Source: Strobilurus pachycystidiatus (taxonomy: Eukaryota; Basidiomycota; Agaricomycetes; Agaricales; Physalacriaceae). Taken from it: a stretch of DNA of 64,000 bases. The stretch covers positions 2,356,001 through 2,420,000 of the forward strand of contig JAHLMK010000002.1 in NCBI GenBank assembly GCA_019915135.1, given 5' to 3'. Of the stretch, positions 35,718-47,693 are shown one piece after another; position 1 is the stretch's first letter, and the number at the start of each line of letters is the position of its first letter. The notes beneath the pieces were generated by a model, which was not told the DNA's origin, searched no databases, and worked only from the letters and a program-made list of their open reading frames with translations. Both the position numbers and the translations under genes were made by a program.

Positions 35718-36028
35718 AAGCATGGCTTCCCCTCGAGTCTGTGGGGAAGGCGCGAGGGGTGTACATCTCTACTTTCTTGGTGTATGTGTAGTACTAGTGT
35801 GCCAGTGATTCATTTGCCTCTTATATAACATCGAGGACTCCAGGAGGAATCGCCCGTGGTACGGAAGGTATTCAACAGTCATGACCAAGGGTATAAGTTC
35901 AGCGTACTAGTTTATAAAAGGTTCTTTTCGCTACTGGTACATCTCGTATTCTAATACAGTGTCAGGAATTACAATTACAATTCAGCTTCGTTATGCTCCA
36001 GATCGAAACGTTCTAAACGTGTAAGTGT
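35718..36028. other. Convergent intergenic region
   Basis: 3' ends of the acetyltransferase (plus) and the nuclease (minus). No gene seen. Confidence 0.5.
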
Positions 36029-37356
36029 TCAGTACTGGGTCATCAGAGTCATGGCGCGATATCCCCCTCCCTCTACGGGTGCGAATAGATAATTCAGCAT
36101 CGCAGCCAACCGAATGCCTCCTTGAGCCAGTAGTTTCTCGATAATCCACCGGTCATGAATAGCTCCAGCGTACTCAGGTGTATCTAGCTGCAGGTATTTC
36201 GGCTCGCGCCCATCGAGTAGGGCGTCTACTATCGGGGCATGCTCTAGCATCGCCATGTCTTCTTCAGGCGTGTGTGCATGCTTATGTCCAACCGCGTCGA
36301 AGCGCGTACGACTGTATGGCTCCTCGTCCAATGCCTTGGGCCAGACAATATCGCAGTTAAGCTCGTGAATGGGAGCGGCCCAGGCGAAGGGGCAGACGAT
36401 GTCGTCGTCAGTCGACGGGACCGTAGTCACGCGAAGCCAGTTCCAGAGATCAAGAACGGCCTGAGGCAAGAAGGGGATCTGAGGTTTGGGAGGGGTAGGC
36501 TGGGTCACTGAAGGACAAGCAAGCCAGTCTTGGACTTCGTCCTTCCATTCGCCCATGATGCCCTGCCACATGATACGCCGAATATACGGGTCGTATATGG
36601 TCTGACGAAGGTTGTACTCTATGATCTTTGAGGGGAGCGGACGAGTGTAGTTAGAAGGGATGGTGCGAAGGGATTTGGCGATGAGGAGGGAGTCCCAAAG
36701 GGAGTGTAGGTCTGAAGAAGAGTTGAGAACGCGCCAGAGGCATGAAAGAATGAACATACTGGTCGAACGGCCGCCAAAGAGTACCTTGTCGCTGTTGCCG
36801 CCCCGGTCGCGACCGGTCAGATGCAAGGGTTGATGCAGGTCGCCGAGGAAATGGACCAGAAACTTCAGCGCCTCGTTCGCCAAGTCGTGATCACCACCAG
36901 CACCGCTCTTCTCCGCCGCGACCCAGTCTTCGAGCAGGTTGGTCGTGTTTCTGATGCCACTCAAGACGTTCGTGTTGCTCTCCCAGCCTTTCGCGCCAGG
37001 AAACAGGCACAGCTGCGAGGGATGATCCGCAACAGCGCCCACGTAGTGCATCGACGCGGACCAGCGCATCTTGAAGCGGAGCTTGTCAGCCCACGTCGCG
37101 ATTGGAGCCAAGTGGCACTGGGGCTCCGTGGGGTTGGTTGACGTAAAATTGAGGATGTCGCAGATGGTGGGCAGCACCGCGGGGTGCAGGTGAATTTGCG
37201 CAATGGTAGCGACAACTTCATGCCCTACAGCACAGCCTTGTCAGTGAGCTGAGCGTCGAAGAGACTGTCGCGCTTACCGACTGCGCCCCATCCGAGAGCG
37301 CCCGGGACGGTGACCGCCATCGCGGAGAGGATGGGCAGCCAGCTGGTGCGCTTCAT
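36029..37356 (-). CDS. Secreted S1/P1-type nuclease
   Basis: Exons 37356-37278, 37224-36760 and 36711-36029 give 408 residues. A signal peptide (about 22 residues, ending GALG) exposes Trp as the mature N-terminus (WGAVGHE), which with His is a trinuclear-zinc ligand in this family. Further ligands are visible in ATWADKLR, HYVG, the HFLGDLHQPLH block (H-x3-D-x2-H) and NLHSLWD. The second intron (48 nt, in frame, no stop) was set because removal restores NLHSLWD. The enzyme cuts single-stranded DNA/RNA and removes 3'-phosphates, outside the cell or in the vacuole. The C-terminal 160 residues are longer than in the smallest members. Confidence 0.93.
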
Positions 37357-37638
37357 GATGGTAATGGGGGGAGGAGATTGAGATGGTAGTGGTCAAGTGG
37401 CAAGATGGAAACTGGACAAAGGTCTCCTAATCAGGCGCGTCTGGCGTGCACGTGCGCGCATACTTATAAGCATCCGACTCCGAGATCACTGTGACTGCCT
37501 ATGGCGTTTTCCATTCCACTCATAAATGTATGCAGACCGTCTCATTATACGTGATCTATCAGCCAGAAATGGGCCACATCAATGACTGCCTCTTTGGCGG
37601 AACATATCTCTACACGACATCAACTATACGATAATCGT
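37357..37638. other. Intergenic region between nuclease and old yellow enzyme genes
   Basis: Promoter of the nuclease (TATAAG near 37465 on the plus strand) and terminator of the upstream gene; no ORF of interest. Confidence 0.4.
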
Positions 37639-38952
<1,314 letters not shown>

Positions 38953-39845
38953 TGCGTTGAGGTGTGGTCAAGGTGAATGGCATTCCACGGAAGTTATATA
39001 CTTTCCTGTGGAGGCCCTGCTTGACCGTTATTGCTGACGTCAAGACACAGTAATCCCCGATAGAACAGGGCATATGTCGGATTATTGTAGCTGAATAGAA
39101 TAGAAGATACTTGAATACATATGCTTGGTTGGCAGAGTGCTTCAAACACTGATGACGCTGATCAGTAAGCAGGACTTGCTTACCAGGGATTTAATCGTTG
39201 TCAGTGGGTAGCATAGGGAGACAGTGAAGCTTGTGAGTTCAATGCTCAGTGTGGGGATCAATCGATACCGATGCGCTGCATGGCATCCAAAGGTCGGTAA
39301 AGTCAGTGGTCACTGGTGGCGGTTGTTCCAGTGTTGTTCCCTCAATCGACTTCGTCATTTATATGACATAAGAAAGGTCCCACGCTGCTCTGAGTCTCTG
39401 TGTAGTCGCCCGTGGCATGCCATGAGCCATACCCGGAGATCCAGCCCTCAATCTTCCTGCGTTAATATTCTTTCGGCTTCCACGGGATCGTTATCGGGCT
39501 GGTCGGGCAACGAGGAGCATTGAGAGGCACATTGTTAGCTGCTTCATGCGTGCAATTGAAGGTTCGCCAAATCAGTCACTGCCCTCGTTGCCAGTGCCAA
39601 TGCTGACGATGAGCAAAGTCGCCACGCTTGACAAGCCCTCTCTTGCACGCCGCCCGCATACGTCTCAAGGTCACCACGCCTCTACCAATCCACGAGTCTA
39701 CTGTCCAAACTCTTAGTCCCACTGACGCTCTTGGCAAATATGATTTCTGCTTGCCTTCGGTTCGGGAATCAAACGCGTTGTGAACATGATCACTCGTTCA
39801 ACCCAGGAATGCCATGAAATGAACTCACAGCTTTTACTGAAGTAA
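38953..39845. other. Intergenic region, mostly featureless
   Basis: No intact gene. A stretch near 39580-39605 reads ALVASANADDEQ, which may be a decayed exon of the epimerase-like gene that follows. Confidence 0.35.
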
Positions 39846-39859
39846 GGTGACTTCCCGTC

Positions 39860-40607
39860 GTGTTGCTTCAGACGGCCAAAACTTTTCCATCTTTGATGCT
39901 GATGCGCATGGTAAGCTGTCTGAAAGCCAAATATTGTCTTTGTTGTCTCAACGCCACCTACCGAATTTCAGGCCATGTCAAGACCTACATTATTGCTCCG
40001 GGAATGATCTACGGTCGTGCAAAGGGACCTCTTGCTGAGCTCAAGATGCAGCGCGTCCTGTCGATTCAGCTTCCTGAGCTTGTACGGGTCGCTCTTGCCC
40101 GTAAGCAGGCAGGCGTGCTCGGCGCAGGAGAGAACCGCTGGAACAATATTCATATCTCCGACTGTATGTTTCCACTGCTAGATTTCTCTGTCCGACGCCC
40201 TTCAACAAGTGGTCGACCTGTACGTCATCTTTTTCGACACGATCCTCGCGACGTCTTTGACTTCTGTGAAGCCCCCCGCAGAGTTTCAGCATGGACACCT
40301 TGGATACTACTTCGCGACCAGCGATGAACACAAGATGAACCAGATATCAAAGAAGATCGCCGAGATCCTGCACGCGTCGGATATTGGTTCTGCGGAGCCA
40401 ACAAGGTTCACAAAGGAGGAGCTGACGCCTATACTGGAGCAGACTATCCTCGGCGCGAACTCCAGGGCTACTTCGGATAGGATGAAGGCGTTGGGATGGA
40501 GGCCTAAGCATTTCACATTGGACATGATTGGTTCCATCGAGGAGGAAGTTATGGCTGCCGACTCGGAGGCAGTAGTTACTCACCGCAGAAAGTTTATCCC
40601 TGATTAG
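39860..40607 (+). pseudogene. 5'-truncated NAD-dependent epimerase/dehydratase-like gene
   Basis: Recognisable C-terminal half of a fungal extended-SDR/epimerase protein. One segment reads GHVKTYIIAPGMIYGRAKGP (to a GTATGT donor at 40164). The next exon, 40210-40607, reads EFQHGHLGYYF, then GSAEPTRFTKEEL, ANSRATSDRMKALGWRPKH and ends at 40607. A preceding stretch (about 39866-39968) partly matches the family but in another frame. The Rossmann GxxGxxG region, the catalytic Tyr-x3-Lys and a credible start are missing upstream. It is probably a decayed or truncated copy. An active partial gene with unusual 5' exons cannot be excluded. Confidence 0.55.
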
Positions 40608-41043
40608 TGTAGGTTAGTATGTCGAAAAGCACGCGACGGAGTGTATTCTTGTGCCACAGGTGGTCGTTTCTCTTCGGATCCCGACTTCGGCTTTGAGTGA
40701 AGCGCTTCACACTGACAGGAAAGCTCGGCCCGACGATATTTCAAAAAGACTATGATTTTGATCGAACCCGATCGATATTCTTTCCTCTTTCCATCGCTCA
40801 TCAGCGCTCATCCTCTTCCCTCCACTCGCTCCTACGCCTTCCCATGGCTTGGAGGATACTGTGCGTCCATCAAAGCTCAGAACCAGACCGCGAAGCCGAC
40901 TATTTTGGGTCGAAAGATCGACTGACCTAAAATCTTCTCATATTCTACCGCACTTCCCAGTTTCTCCTGCCAATTGAGCTGAAGGCAAATCCATTCTCTT
41001 CAAATCTTCTTCATATCTCTGACCGAAAAATAGCTTCAACGCG
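40608..41043. other. Intergenic region, promoter of the F-box-like gene
   Basis: No gene recognised. Confidence 0.4.
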
Positions 41044-42385
41044 ATGGTCCTACCTCCGGAACTTTTACACATCATCATCCGAGAATGTTGGAATCTTCGT
41101 CTGAACACCGCAGAGCGGTCCCTGCTCATGACCTCGTGTCCCTTGGTATCCCATCAATGGAAGGCGATCTACGCCCTGGTCACCTCAAATCACATCTTCG
41201 TCCCAACTATCTTCTATATGTTTCACCTCTCCGACATCATTCGCTCCAACAACTCCATCATATACGACGCTTCTACCCTTCGAAGGGCACGCCACATTTC
41301 GTGTTTCTACGAAGGACATCCCCCCGAGTCTGTCGCTCGCTACTCTGCGCGAGCGCAAGATGCGTACACCCTCCTCGTTTGCCTTCCCCAGTACACAGGT
41401 CTCCACCAATGCTTCCCCGACGTGAAGTACTTGACTCTCGAAACGATCTCTAGGGGCAGGGCAAAGCAGGGTCTGCGAAGATTCATTGAGCTGCCTTCTC
41501 GCCTGCAAATTGGTATTTCTGATGTCTCCCGTCTTCAAGTCGACTGGCTTCTCGAACATACGTCCCACACGAAAACATCATTCCTTCAGCTACTACAAGC
41601 AATAGCACCTGGGGACTTCATCACAGCCTTTGGCGACGCGCCCCTTGGGAGCTGTGTTGTCCCGATCCCAGATGACGAAATCCCGGATGATGGTGGAAGG
41701 GATCTATGGCGCTTTCGAACCGCCCATACGCCCGGCATTGACGACCTATACTGCGTAGACTTACGCTTCAGAAGGGCATACCTTGCTCATCAATCAAAGT
41801 GTAGGCTGCCTTGGCATCCCGGAGGGCTGAGCGCTAATAAGACTTACAGGGAGTTTCGCGTACTGGAAGGGCATTCGAGACATCCTGTACACGTGCCACT
41901 GGCTCAATCCCTACGTTGCTCAGGTACGACACTGGAAGCAATGGGATCACTGTAAAGATAGTCTACGCCGCTACTATGAAGAGGATGCGGACGGACTCGA
42001 GCAATACTACAAGCCTACTATCCGCAAGCTCGAGTACGATCTTCTCGCCTACATATTCTTGTTGTCGGCGCCGGCATTCGTCGCGCTCGTCGTCGTGCTC
42101 AAGCGGATGATTAGATGGGTCCCGTCCTTGTTGCACTATCTGCTTGGCGTTTCCTGCCCATATGGTGGTATTCGGGCGCAGCCAAGTTCTTCCTTACGCC
42201 TAGGATGCTTGCTGTTTGAGGTGGTGATAGACTGGCCACTGTTCCTCGTCCAACTATTCTATTCCGTCCGCCTTATTTCGGTGGGGTTATGGTTGTGGTT
42301 CTATCTGGTCGGGGCGATTCCTTCCAGAGTGCCGTGGACAAGGGCATTTACCCCCTTGAAGAGAAGATCTAGAAAGCATAGTTGA
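41044..42385 (+). CDS. F-box-like protein with C-terminal membrane segments
   Basis: Exons 41044-41798 and 41854-42385 give 428 residues. The N-terminus (MVLPPELLHIIIRECWN, then CPLVSHQWKAI) has the Pro-x-Glu-Leu/Ile-x-x-Ile pattern and downstream CxLVSxxW of fungal F-box-like proteins, which usually recruit substrates to SCF ubiquitin ligases. The middle part is typical of large Agaricomycete F-box-like families. The C-terminal exon has three hydrophobic stretches (YIFLLSAPAFVALVVVL, LLFEVVIDWPLFLVQLF, LISVGLWLWFYLVGAIP) and a basic tail, which is unusual for F-box proteins. The intron acceptor was chosen at 41853 because it gives the coding-like frame. Related C-terminal sequence lies at 63276-63566. 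Confidence 0.75.
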
Positions 42386-42734
42386 ATTAAACCGGAGTAG
42401 AGTCGAGAGAGCAGTCAATGTCTCGTAAAATGTTACTGTAAAGTATACATGTCATTATCAGTGGTACAAATATCATTCATGTCTTCATCTCCTCCAGAAC
42501 TTGTCCCAAAATGCACGCACTGGCAGCGAGTCTAAGTCATCGAGCATAACGAGCCGTAAAATTATTGAGATACGCATGGAGAGTTTGAAGAAAGAACTTC
42601 GTCTGCTAATCTGCTACACTTAGCAAAGGAGGATTCAAAAGACTCTCCTGCCAACTTGCTGCTGTAGGCTTAGTGTTTCTTTTTGCCGTCGAGGATCCCA
42701 GTTCAGCGCGCTCGGATATGTCGCCATATCTTGG
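42386..42734. other. Convergent intergenic region
   Basis: 3' regions of the F-box-like gene (plus) and GATA gene (minus); nothing further seen. Confidence 0.4.
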
Positions 42735-43764
42735 CTACGCACGGGCGAGTCTTCGAGAAGCGGCGGCGATTCTTCTTTTTTTGGCTGGCGGCTCCCGTTC
42801 AGTGTTATCATCCACCAGTTCGAGAAGAGAGCTGCTCTGGCCCACGTTGTTGTCCGATGTCCAATCAATACTGGACAGCTCCATGGGCCCGACGTGGTAG
42901 CCACTCCAAGGTGAAAAAGTGGGGCTCATCGGGAAGGAAAGACGTACGTCAAATCTGGGTTGGGGTGACGGGGAAGAAACCAGAGATGAAGGAGTAGAAA
43001 AACGCCCGAAGGATCTATACGAAGAGGGAGAGGACGGGGGATCGGATATGTCGGCACTCCCAAATCGCTTGTTCGCTGAGAATAGCGTGAGGGAATCCTG
43101 CTCCAGATGATGCGTAATATTGGTAGAGGAGGCCAGCCACGACGGCCGCTGGTCCGAATCCCATGGAGACGCCATAGTGGTGGTCGAGTGTATCCAGTCT
43201 GGGACAACAAACGCTGAACCGAGGGTTCCCTCAAACGAGTATTGCGTCGATTCTTGCGAGGAAAAGGGGGCCGCCAACGAGGTGAAGAGAGGTGATGTTA
43301 GCATGGCACTAGGTGGACTTCCCCGACCTCGCTGGGGTGAGACCTCTTGGCTTCGTTTCTTGCGCGATTTTGGCACTGCCCGCGAACGAGAGGACTGCTT
43401 CTTCGCGGAGGCTGGCGGTCGTGCGCACCCATGTACTTTGTTGTATAGCCCACACCTATCTTGACGTGAGACACGCGCTAAAATACCAAGTAGAGTGACT
43501 ACTCACGCGTTGCAGACTGTCCTGCGATCATTATCCAAGCGCCACAGTGGGGTCGATCTTGTGTGGCAATTCATGCATTCTGGATGTCATGTTTGAGAAC
43601 GGAACGTACGATCAAGGAGGGTTGGTCGACGTACCCTTCGCTGCAGTAGTTTTTCGTTTGTTACCAGATTGTGACTTCGCAGGGGTCTCGATCTGAGCAG
43701 AAAATGTCAAGACTGGAGTTTCGAAGGGAGAGAAGAGCAGCCACGCACTGAATCTGCTGCACAT
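42735..43764 (-). CDS. GATA-type zinc finger transcription factor
   Basis: Exons 43764-43635, 43579-43507 and 43455-42735 give about 307 residues. One GATA finger spans the last intron: ECMNCHTRSTPLWRLDND, then TVCNA joined to CGLYNKVHG, spacing C-x2-C-x17-C-x2-C, followed by a basic tail (SRSRAVPKSRKKR). The rest is Ser/Pro-rich and ends in a bipartite-looking basic stretch (PAKKRRIAAASRR). It should bind GATA-core DNA in the nucleus. The 5' end is uncertain: the only in-frame ATG (43764) lies inside the 3' coding end of the kinase gene upstream, in another frame. An intron in a 5' UTR or a shared transcript are alternatives. Confidence 0.85.
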
Positions 43765-45222
43765 GTATCGCAATATTCATGGGCAATGGGAAGCTCAGCT
43801 CTACAATCTTTACAGCGAGACGGCGGGATAGGCGAAAGAGCTTTCTGTTCCATTGCTTTGAGTGTGGCCAGAACGTCTGCAGCAGCCGGGCGTTTTTGTG
43901 GTTCGAAGGAAAGACACGACACAGCCAAGGACCAAAGTTCATCGGAGGCAATCTCGCCGCCAGACGGACGAGCAGGTTTGTTCTTGAGAGTCAGAACCTC
44001 GTTTATCAACGCCACCTCTGCCTTGATATATGAGAAAGGCGGCTTTCCAGTGTATATCTACTCAAACAATGAGCCAGGTCCACCGACGGAAGAATGAGGA
44101 CTAACTTCGATGACTGTACAGCCGAACGAGTAGATATCCGCCGCACTCCGGTATGAACGTGCATCCTGATACAGGGAAAAGTCCATCATCTCGGGTGGTA
44201 GCCATCTCATCGCCCCGATGAAGAACTTTGATGATCTGACTGGTGCCTGAGACTCCCTCACATGGCTTAGACCAAAGTCGGCCAGAACACAACGGAAATC
44301 CTCGGTTACGAGTACATTAGCCTGTTGGTCGACATAAGCCTATGATGACCAAAGCTCGGAGGGTTACGCACACCGCGTATATCGCCGTGCACGATTTGTG
44401 GTTCTAGTCCGTGCAGGTATTCGATGCCAGCCACGATCTCGACTGCCTGTAGATGGTGTTCGGATGCAGAGAGCCGTCCCGAGTGAACTGACGTACCGCT
44501 TGGAAACGATCGTGACCAGGACAGGTATGTAGGAAGCTCATAATATTGCCGTTCGACATCCAGGGTGAAATAAGGCAGACGCGAGGACTAAAAACAGTGG
44601 CATTGACACCAAGAAACCGAAGTATGTTGGGGTGGTCGAGTTGTTTCCAGATCAGGGCTTCGTGACACAAATCCTAGAACAAATTAGGGCTTTCGGAGCG
44701 AGTCCAGTCTGACGACAGCTCACCGCCCACCGTTTTTCCTTCTCCTGTTCGTTAGCATAGTAGCGGAGGACTTTCAAGCAAACGGACTTGCGGAACATGG
44801 TTCCCTCCCATATATCCTGGTCTGCTATCAGTCATCGTCTGGATTCAAGTACTGACAAAACTAACCGCGAATCCTCCTGCGAAGACGGGATGAAGCCCTG
44901 TACGACGTATGTTGTGGCAGTAAAATGACGTAGGGACAACGTCGTGTTTTTCCCCAAGAACGTGCTGGCATTTGAGACTCGTGGATCGAAGCTTATCATC
45001 GGTTGTGGCCGATTCAATTTCCTGTTAGGAGCCATTAGCACTGGTGCAATGCTCCCGACAAGAGAGTCGTACATCTTGCAGAATATCCATGACCATGACC
45101 GCCAATTCGCGAGGAACAGAGTCCACTGTGCGCCACGGAGACGACTTTGTCCGAAGTAGCTGTTGGACGCTCTTGGTGACATCGTTTTGGGTGCCGTCAA
45201 CGGGCAGCGCCGACCACTGCAT
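43707..45222 (-). CDS. Tyrosine-kinase-like (TKL) protein kinase with C-terminal zinc-ribbon-like tail
   Basis: Exons 45222-45073, 45021-44866, 44816-44724, 44673-44497, 44446-44372, 44321-44106 and 44057-43707 give 405 residues. Kinase motifs: glycine loop FAGGFADIWEG, Lys in VCLKVLR, catalytic loop IVHGDIRGANVLV (HRD read as HGD, common in fungal TKL kinases), DFG in LADFGLSH, MRWLPPEM and SFGCTVIE. The first 90 residues are a helical pre-region (RELAVMVMDILQ). The tail has C-x2-C-x10-C-x2-C (CKDCRAELPIAHEYCDTC). Substrates are unknown. Its last 58 nt overlap the putative start of the GATA gene on the same strand. Confidence 0.9.
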
Positions 45223-46393
45223 GGGCAAGAGACCGCTAGTGGTCGAGTGGAAGATGTGGGACGTGGGAAATGTGAGGCTGTTCCGGGCAAATGACCGCGG
45301 TCATTGAATGGCATTCTGGGTACCCCTAGAGGCACAGCTATGAAAGGACATGTTACTTCGTCGTGTGCACCTATTGCGCCTGAACAGAGGACGCGATCCC
45401 AGTCAGCTGAGTTCGTGTCGTACGAGCATGATGGAGGATTTGCACAAGTTCTAACAGCGCGACTCGGAGCCAGGGAGTTTCAATAGCGGCCTCCGCGATT
45501 GTTGACCACTGACGCGTAGGTCCAGATCAGCAGACGCGCGTCTCGCGTCTTCAGGTAACATTTCGTCGCCATTGTCGTTCCGTCGTGTTGGCGGAGAGTC
45601 CCGCCGTGTTGTGCGCGCTGATTCGAAGCGATGAAGCGATGCAGACCATGCTCGGCGTGATGTAGCGTGATGACCTGTGGGGACGGCCTCCCATGTGCTC
45701 TGTACGGAAACTTGCCGCGAAAAGGCACCGCCTGCGGCCATTCTCATCTGCACAGTGGAGTCCACCGTGCGCACTGTGAGCCTGCGCCGATTTGGTTCGT
45801 GCTCGTCGATGCTCCGAATTATGGACTCTGAAAGCGCTTGTTAGCATCACTGCCACCCCTGCGCTGCGTCAGGGCAAGCGTAATCTTACCGCATGCTGCA
45901 TTGCTCGAAGAAAGGCGCGTATTACTATCCTTGACTGACTCAGTCGTCCTGCTGGGCGATTTCATGGCAATTGGCTGCCGGTAAAAGCCTTCCTGAGACG
46001 CCCATGTCCGGCCAGACGATGTTGTGGTTGACGGAAAACAACGAAGTTGACGCGGTCATGGTGGTTTGTGAACAAGGATGATCGGGATCACATGTAGCGT
46101 TAGTTGTGGCGTTATTCAGACTCTTCTTGAACGAACTATTCTCTGTATTGTGGTTGAGGTATCAGTTTGCTTTGCCCGAGTGCAAAAGACTCAGATAACC
46201 CCAATGCTTAAGAGGTTCTGTAGCAAACCTTCGTCTCATAAATAAGCTTGTTGGTTGACGACTCGGAAAACATGTCCAGCATGTCGGTGCTCACACAGAT
46301 AAGTACAAAACTGTTGTGACTAATGAATCATCAGGCTACAGAAATACTACACATCATAATGCTTGATGTTACCAGGGCTTCAATTGTGTTGGT
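45223..46393. other. Intergenic region, no supported gene
   Basis: About 1.2 kb with only short overlapping frames on both strands (for example minus 45856-45451) that lack motifs or plausible splice partners. No repeat recognised. Confidence 0.5.
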
Positions 46394-47588
46394 CTACCAC
46401 AATGTTTTGAGTATCTTTCTCCCTACACCTGTGCTATGCTCCCAGACGGTTTCAGCACGACCACCGGTCTTTTCCACAGCCTTGACGAAGGCCGTTATGC
46501 TTCCACCAACTCCAAAATAGAACACCTTGGCGGCAACCAATATCAGCGAGTTGGGAGTGGCACAGGATTTCAACAAGGAGATCAACGATGGAACGCTCTC
46601 GTCGCGGTAGATGGTCTCGGATGTGAGGACGACGTCGTAGGGACTGGTGGGCTGGAAAGTTCGCCACGACCCGGAGGAGAATTCGAGCGTTATGGCGTAC
46701 TCCTTTAGGGAGACGAGGAAGGCGGATTTGAGCTCGGGTGATATGGGTATGTCTGCTGCCTCGGACGCATCAGCAGGCGGTAGTTCTGTGTCTGGATCGT
46801 CGGCGACGGGGGCCACGCTGTTGCGGTACGTTTTGGAAGCATCAGACATATCTGGAGGTCCATGAGCAAAGAATTACATAGACGAAATGAAAAGTTGACT
46901 GACACCATGCGATGACAATGTTTGGAAAGGTGATCAATTCGAGGACGGATTCGTTGTAGTCTTGCAGATGGAAATGGGTGGGATTTGCTTGGGGAGGAGC
47001 GGCGAATATTCTGGACAAGAGGAATAGTGATGGCACGGCCGTTCCACAACCAACCTGGACGAAATGAGCCTGACGCGTCAGAGAACATGCTGGGCAATCA
47101 ATACCTCCAAGACACGATTACCCGCCACATTGTGCAGGTCGAAGTAATCGACCAGATCCAGGCTGCACTCCCATGTCTTGAGGCCGCCCTCGTAGACGCC
47201 GTGCACAAGGTCTGAGGGCGCATCCAGGAAGTCGACCGCCTCTTTTCCGGCGGCGCCGTCGCTGTCCTCCTCGTTGATCAACTGAAATCGGGCATCGAAG
47301 AGATCGCGTCGGGAGATGCGGATGCTCTTTCCCGACGAAAGCGGGATGGATAAGGGCGAGCACGACAGCAGTGGTGGGAGGCAGTCTATCTGTCCTTTAC
47401 AGACAAGGAAAATTAGCGGGAAAATGGGACAAAAAAAGGGGAAAACGCACAAGGTGCTGGATGGAAATTTCCTTGAATTTCTCCTCGACGACGGCAGCCT
47501 CTTGCCTCAATGGCGCAGGCTCTTTCGCAAAGGACATTCCAGGAATTTCCTCGACATTTTCGTCGATTTCGAACTCGAAGTTGAGCAT
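46394..47588 (-). CDS. HPM1: Protein-histidine N-methyltransferase, HPM1/METTL18 family
   Basis: Exons 47588-47451, 47389-47105, 47054-46904 and 46851-46394 give 343 residues. Features: VYEGGLKTWECSLDLVDY, a class I SAM-binding motif beginning VLEVGCGTAVPSLFL, HLQDYNESVLEL, YDVVLTSETIYRDESV and VFYFGVGGS near the end. These match the seven-beta-strand methyltransferases that modify a His of ribosomal protein uL3. It probably acts in cytosol or nucleus. It is divergently transcribed from the HRP1-like gene, with 105 bp between start codons. The third junction (46904/46851) was set by phase and family similarity. The N-terminal 46 residues are acidic and short of motifs. Confidence 0.9.
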
Positions 47589-47693
47589 CGCTGGGAGGGA
47601 TTGGGGCCACGTGAGTCAGCCGCCCCGCCATTACGCGGTGCCCCAAGCCAGTCTTGACTCTTTCTCTTACCACCACCATCTACCCTCTCAACA
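47589..47693. promoter_or_regulatory. Compact bidirectional promoter with CACGTG box
   Basis: Only 105 bp separate the start codons of HPM1-like (minus) and HRP1-like (plus). A palindromic CACGTG lies at 47608-47613 and GC-rich sequence follows. No TATA box was seen. CACGTG is a known bHLH site; use here is inferred. Confidence 0.6.

Noticed and set aside
42942..42990. Possible extra in-frame intron (GTACGT donor at about 42943) in the GATA gene tail
   Set aside because: The region is open and of the same composition as the flanking tail; removing it restores no motif.
45451..45856. Overlapping minus-strand ORFs in the 45.2-46.4 kb gap
   Set aside because: Three frames are open together, with Arg/Thr-rich low-information translations and no splice partners.
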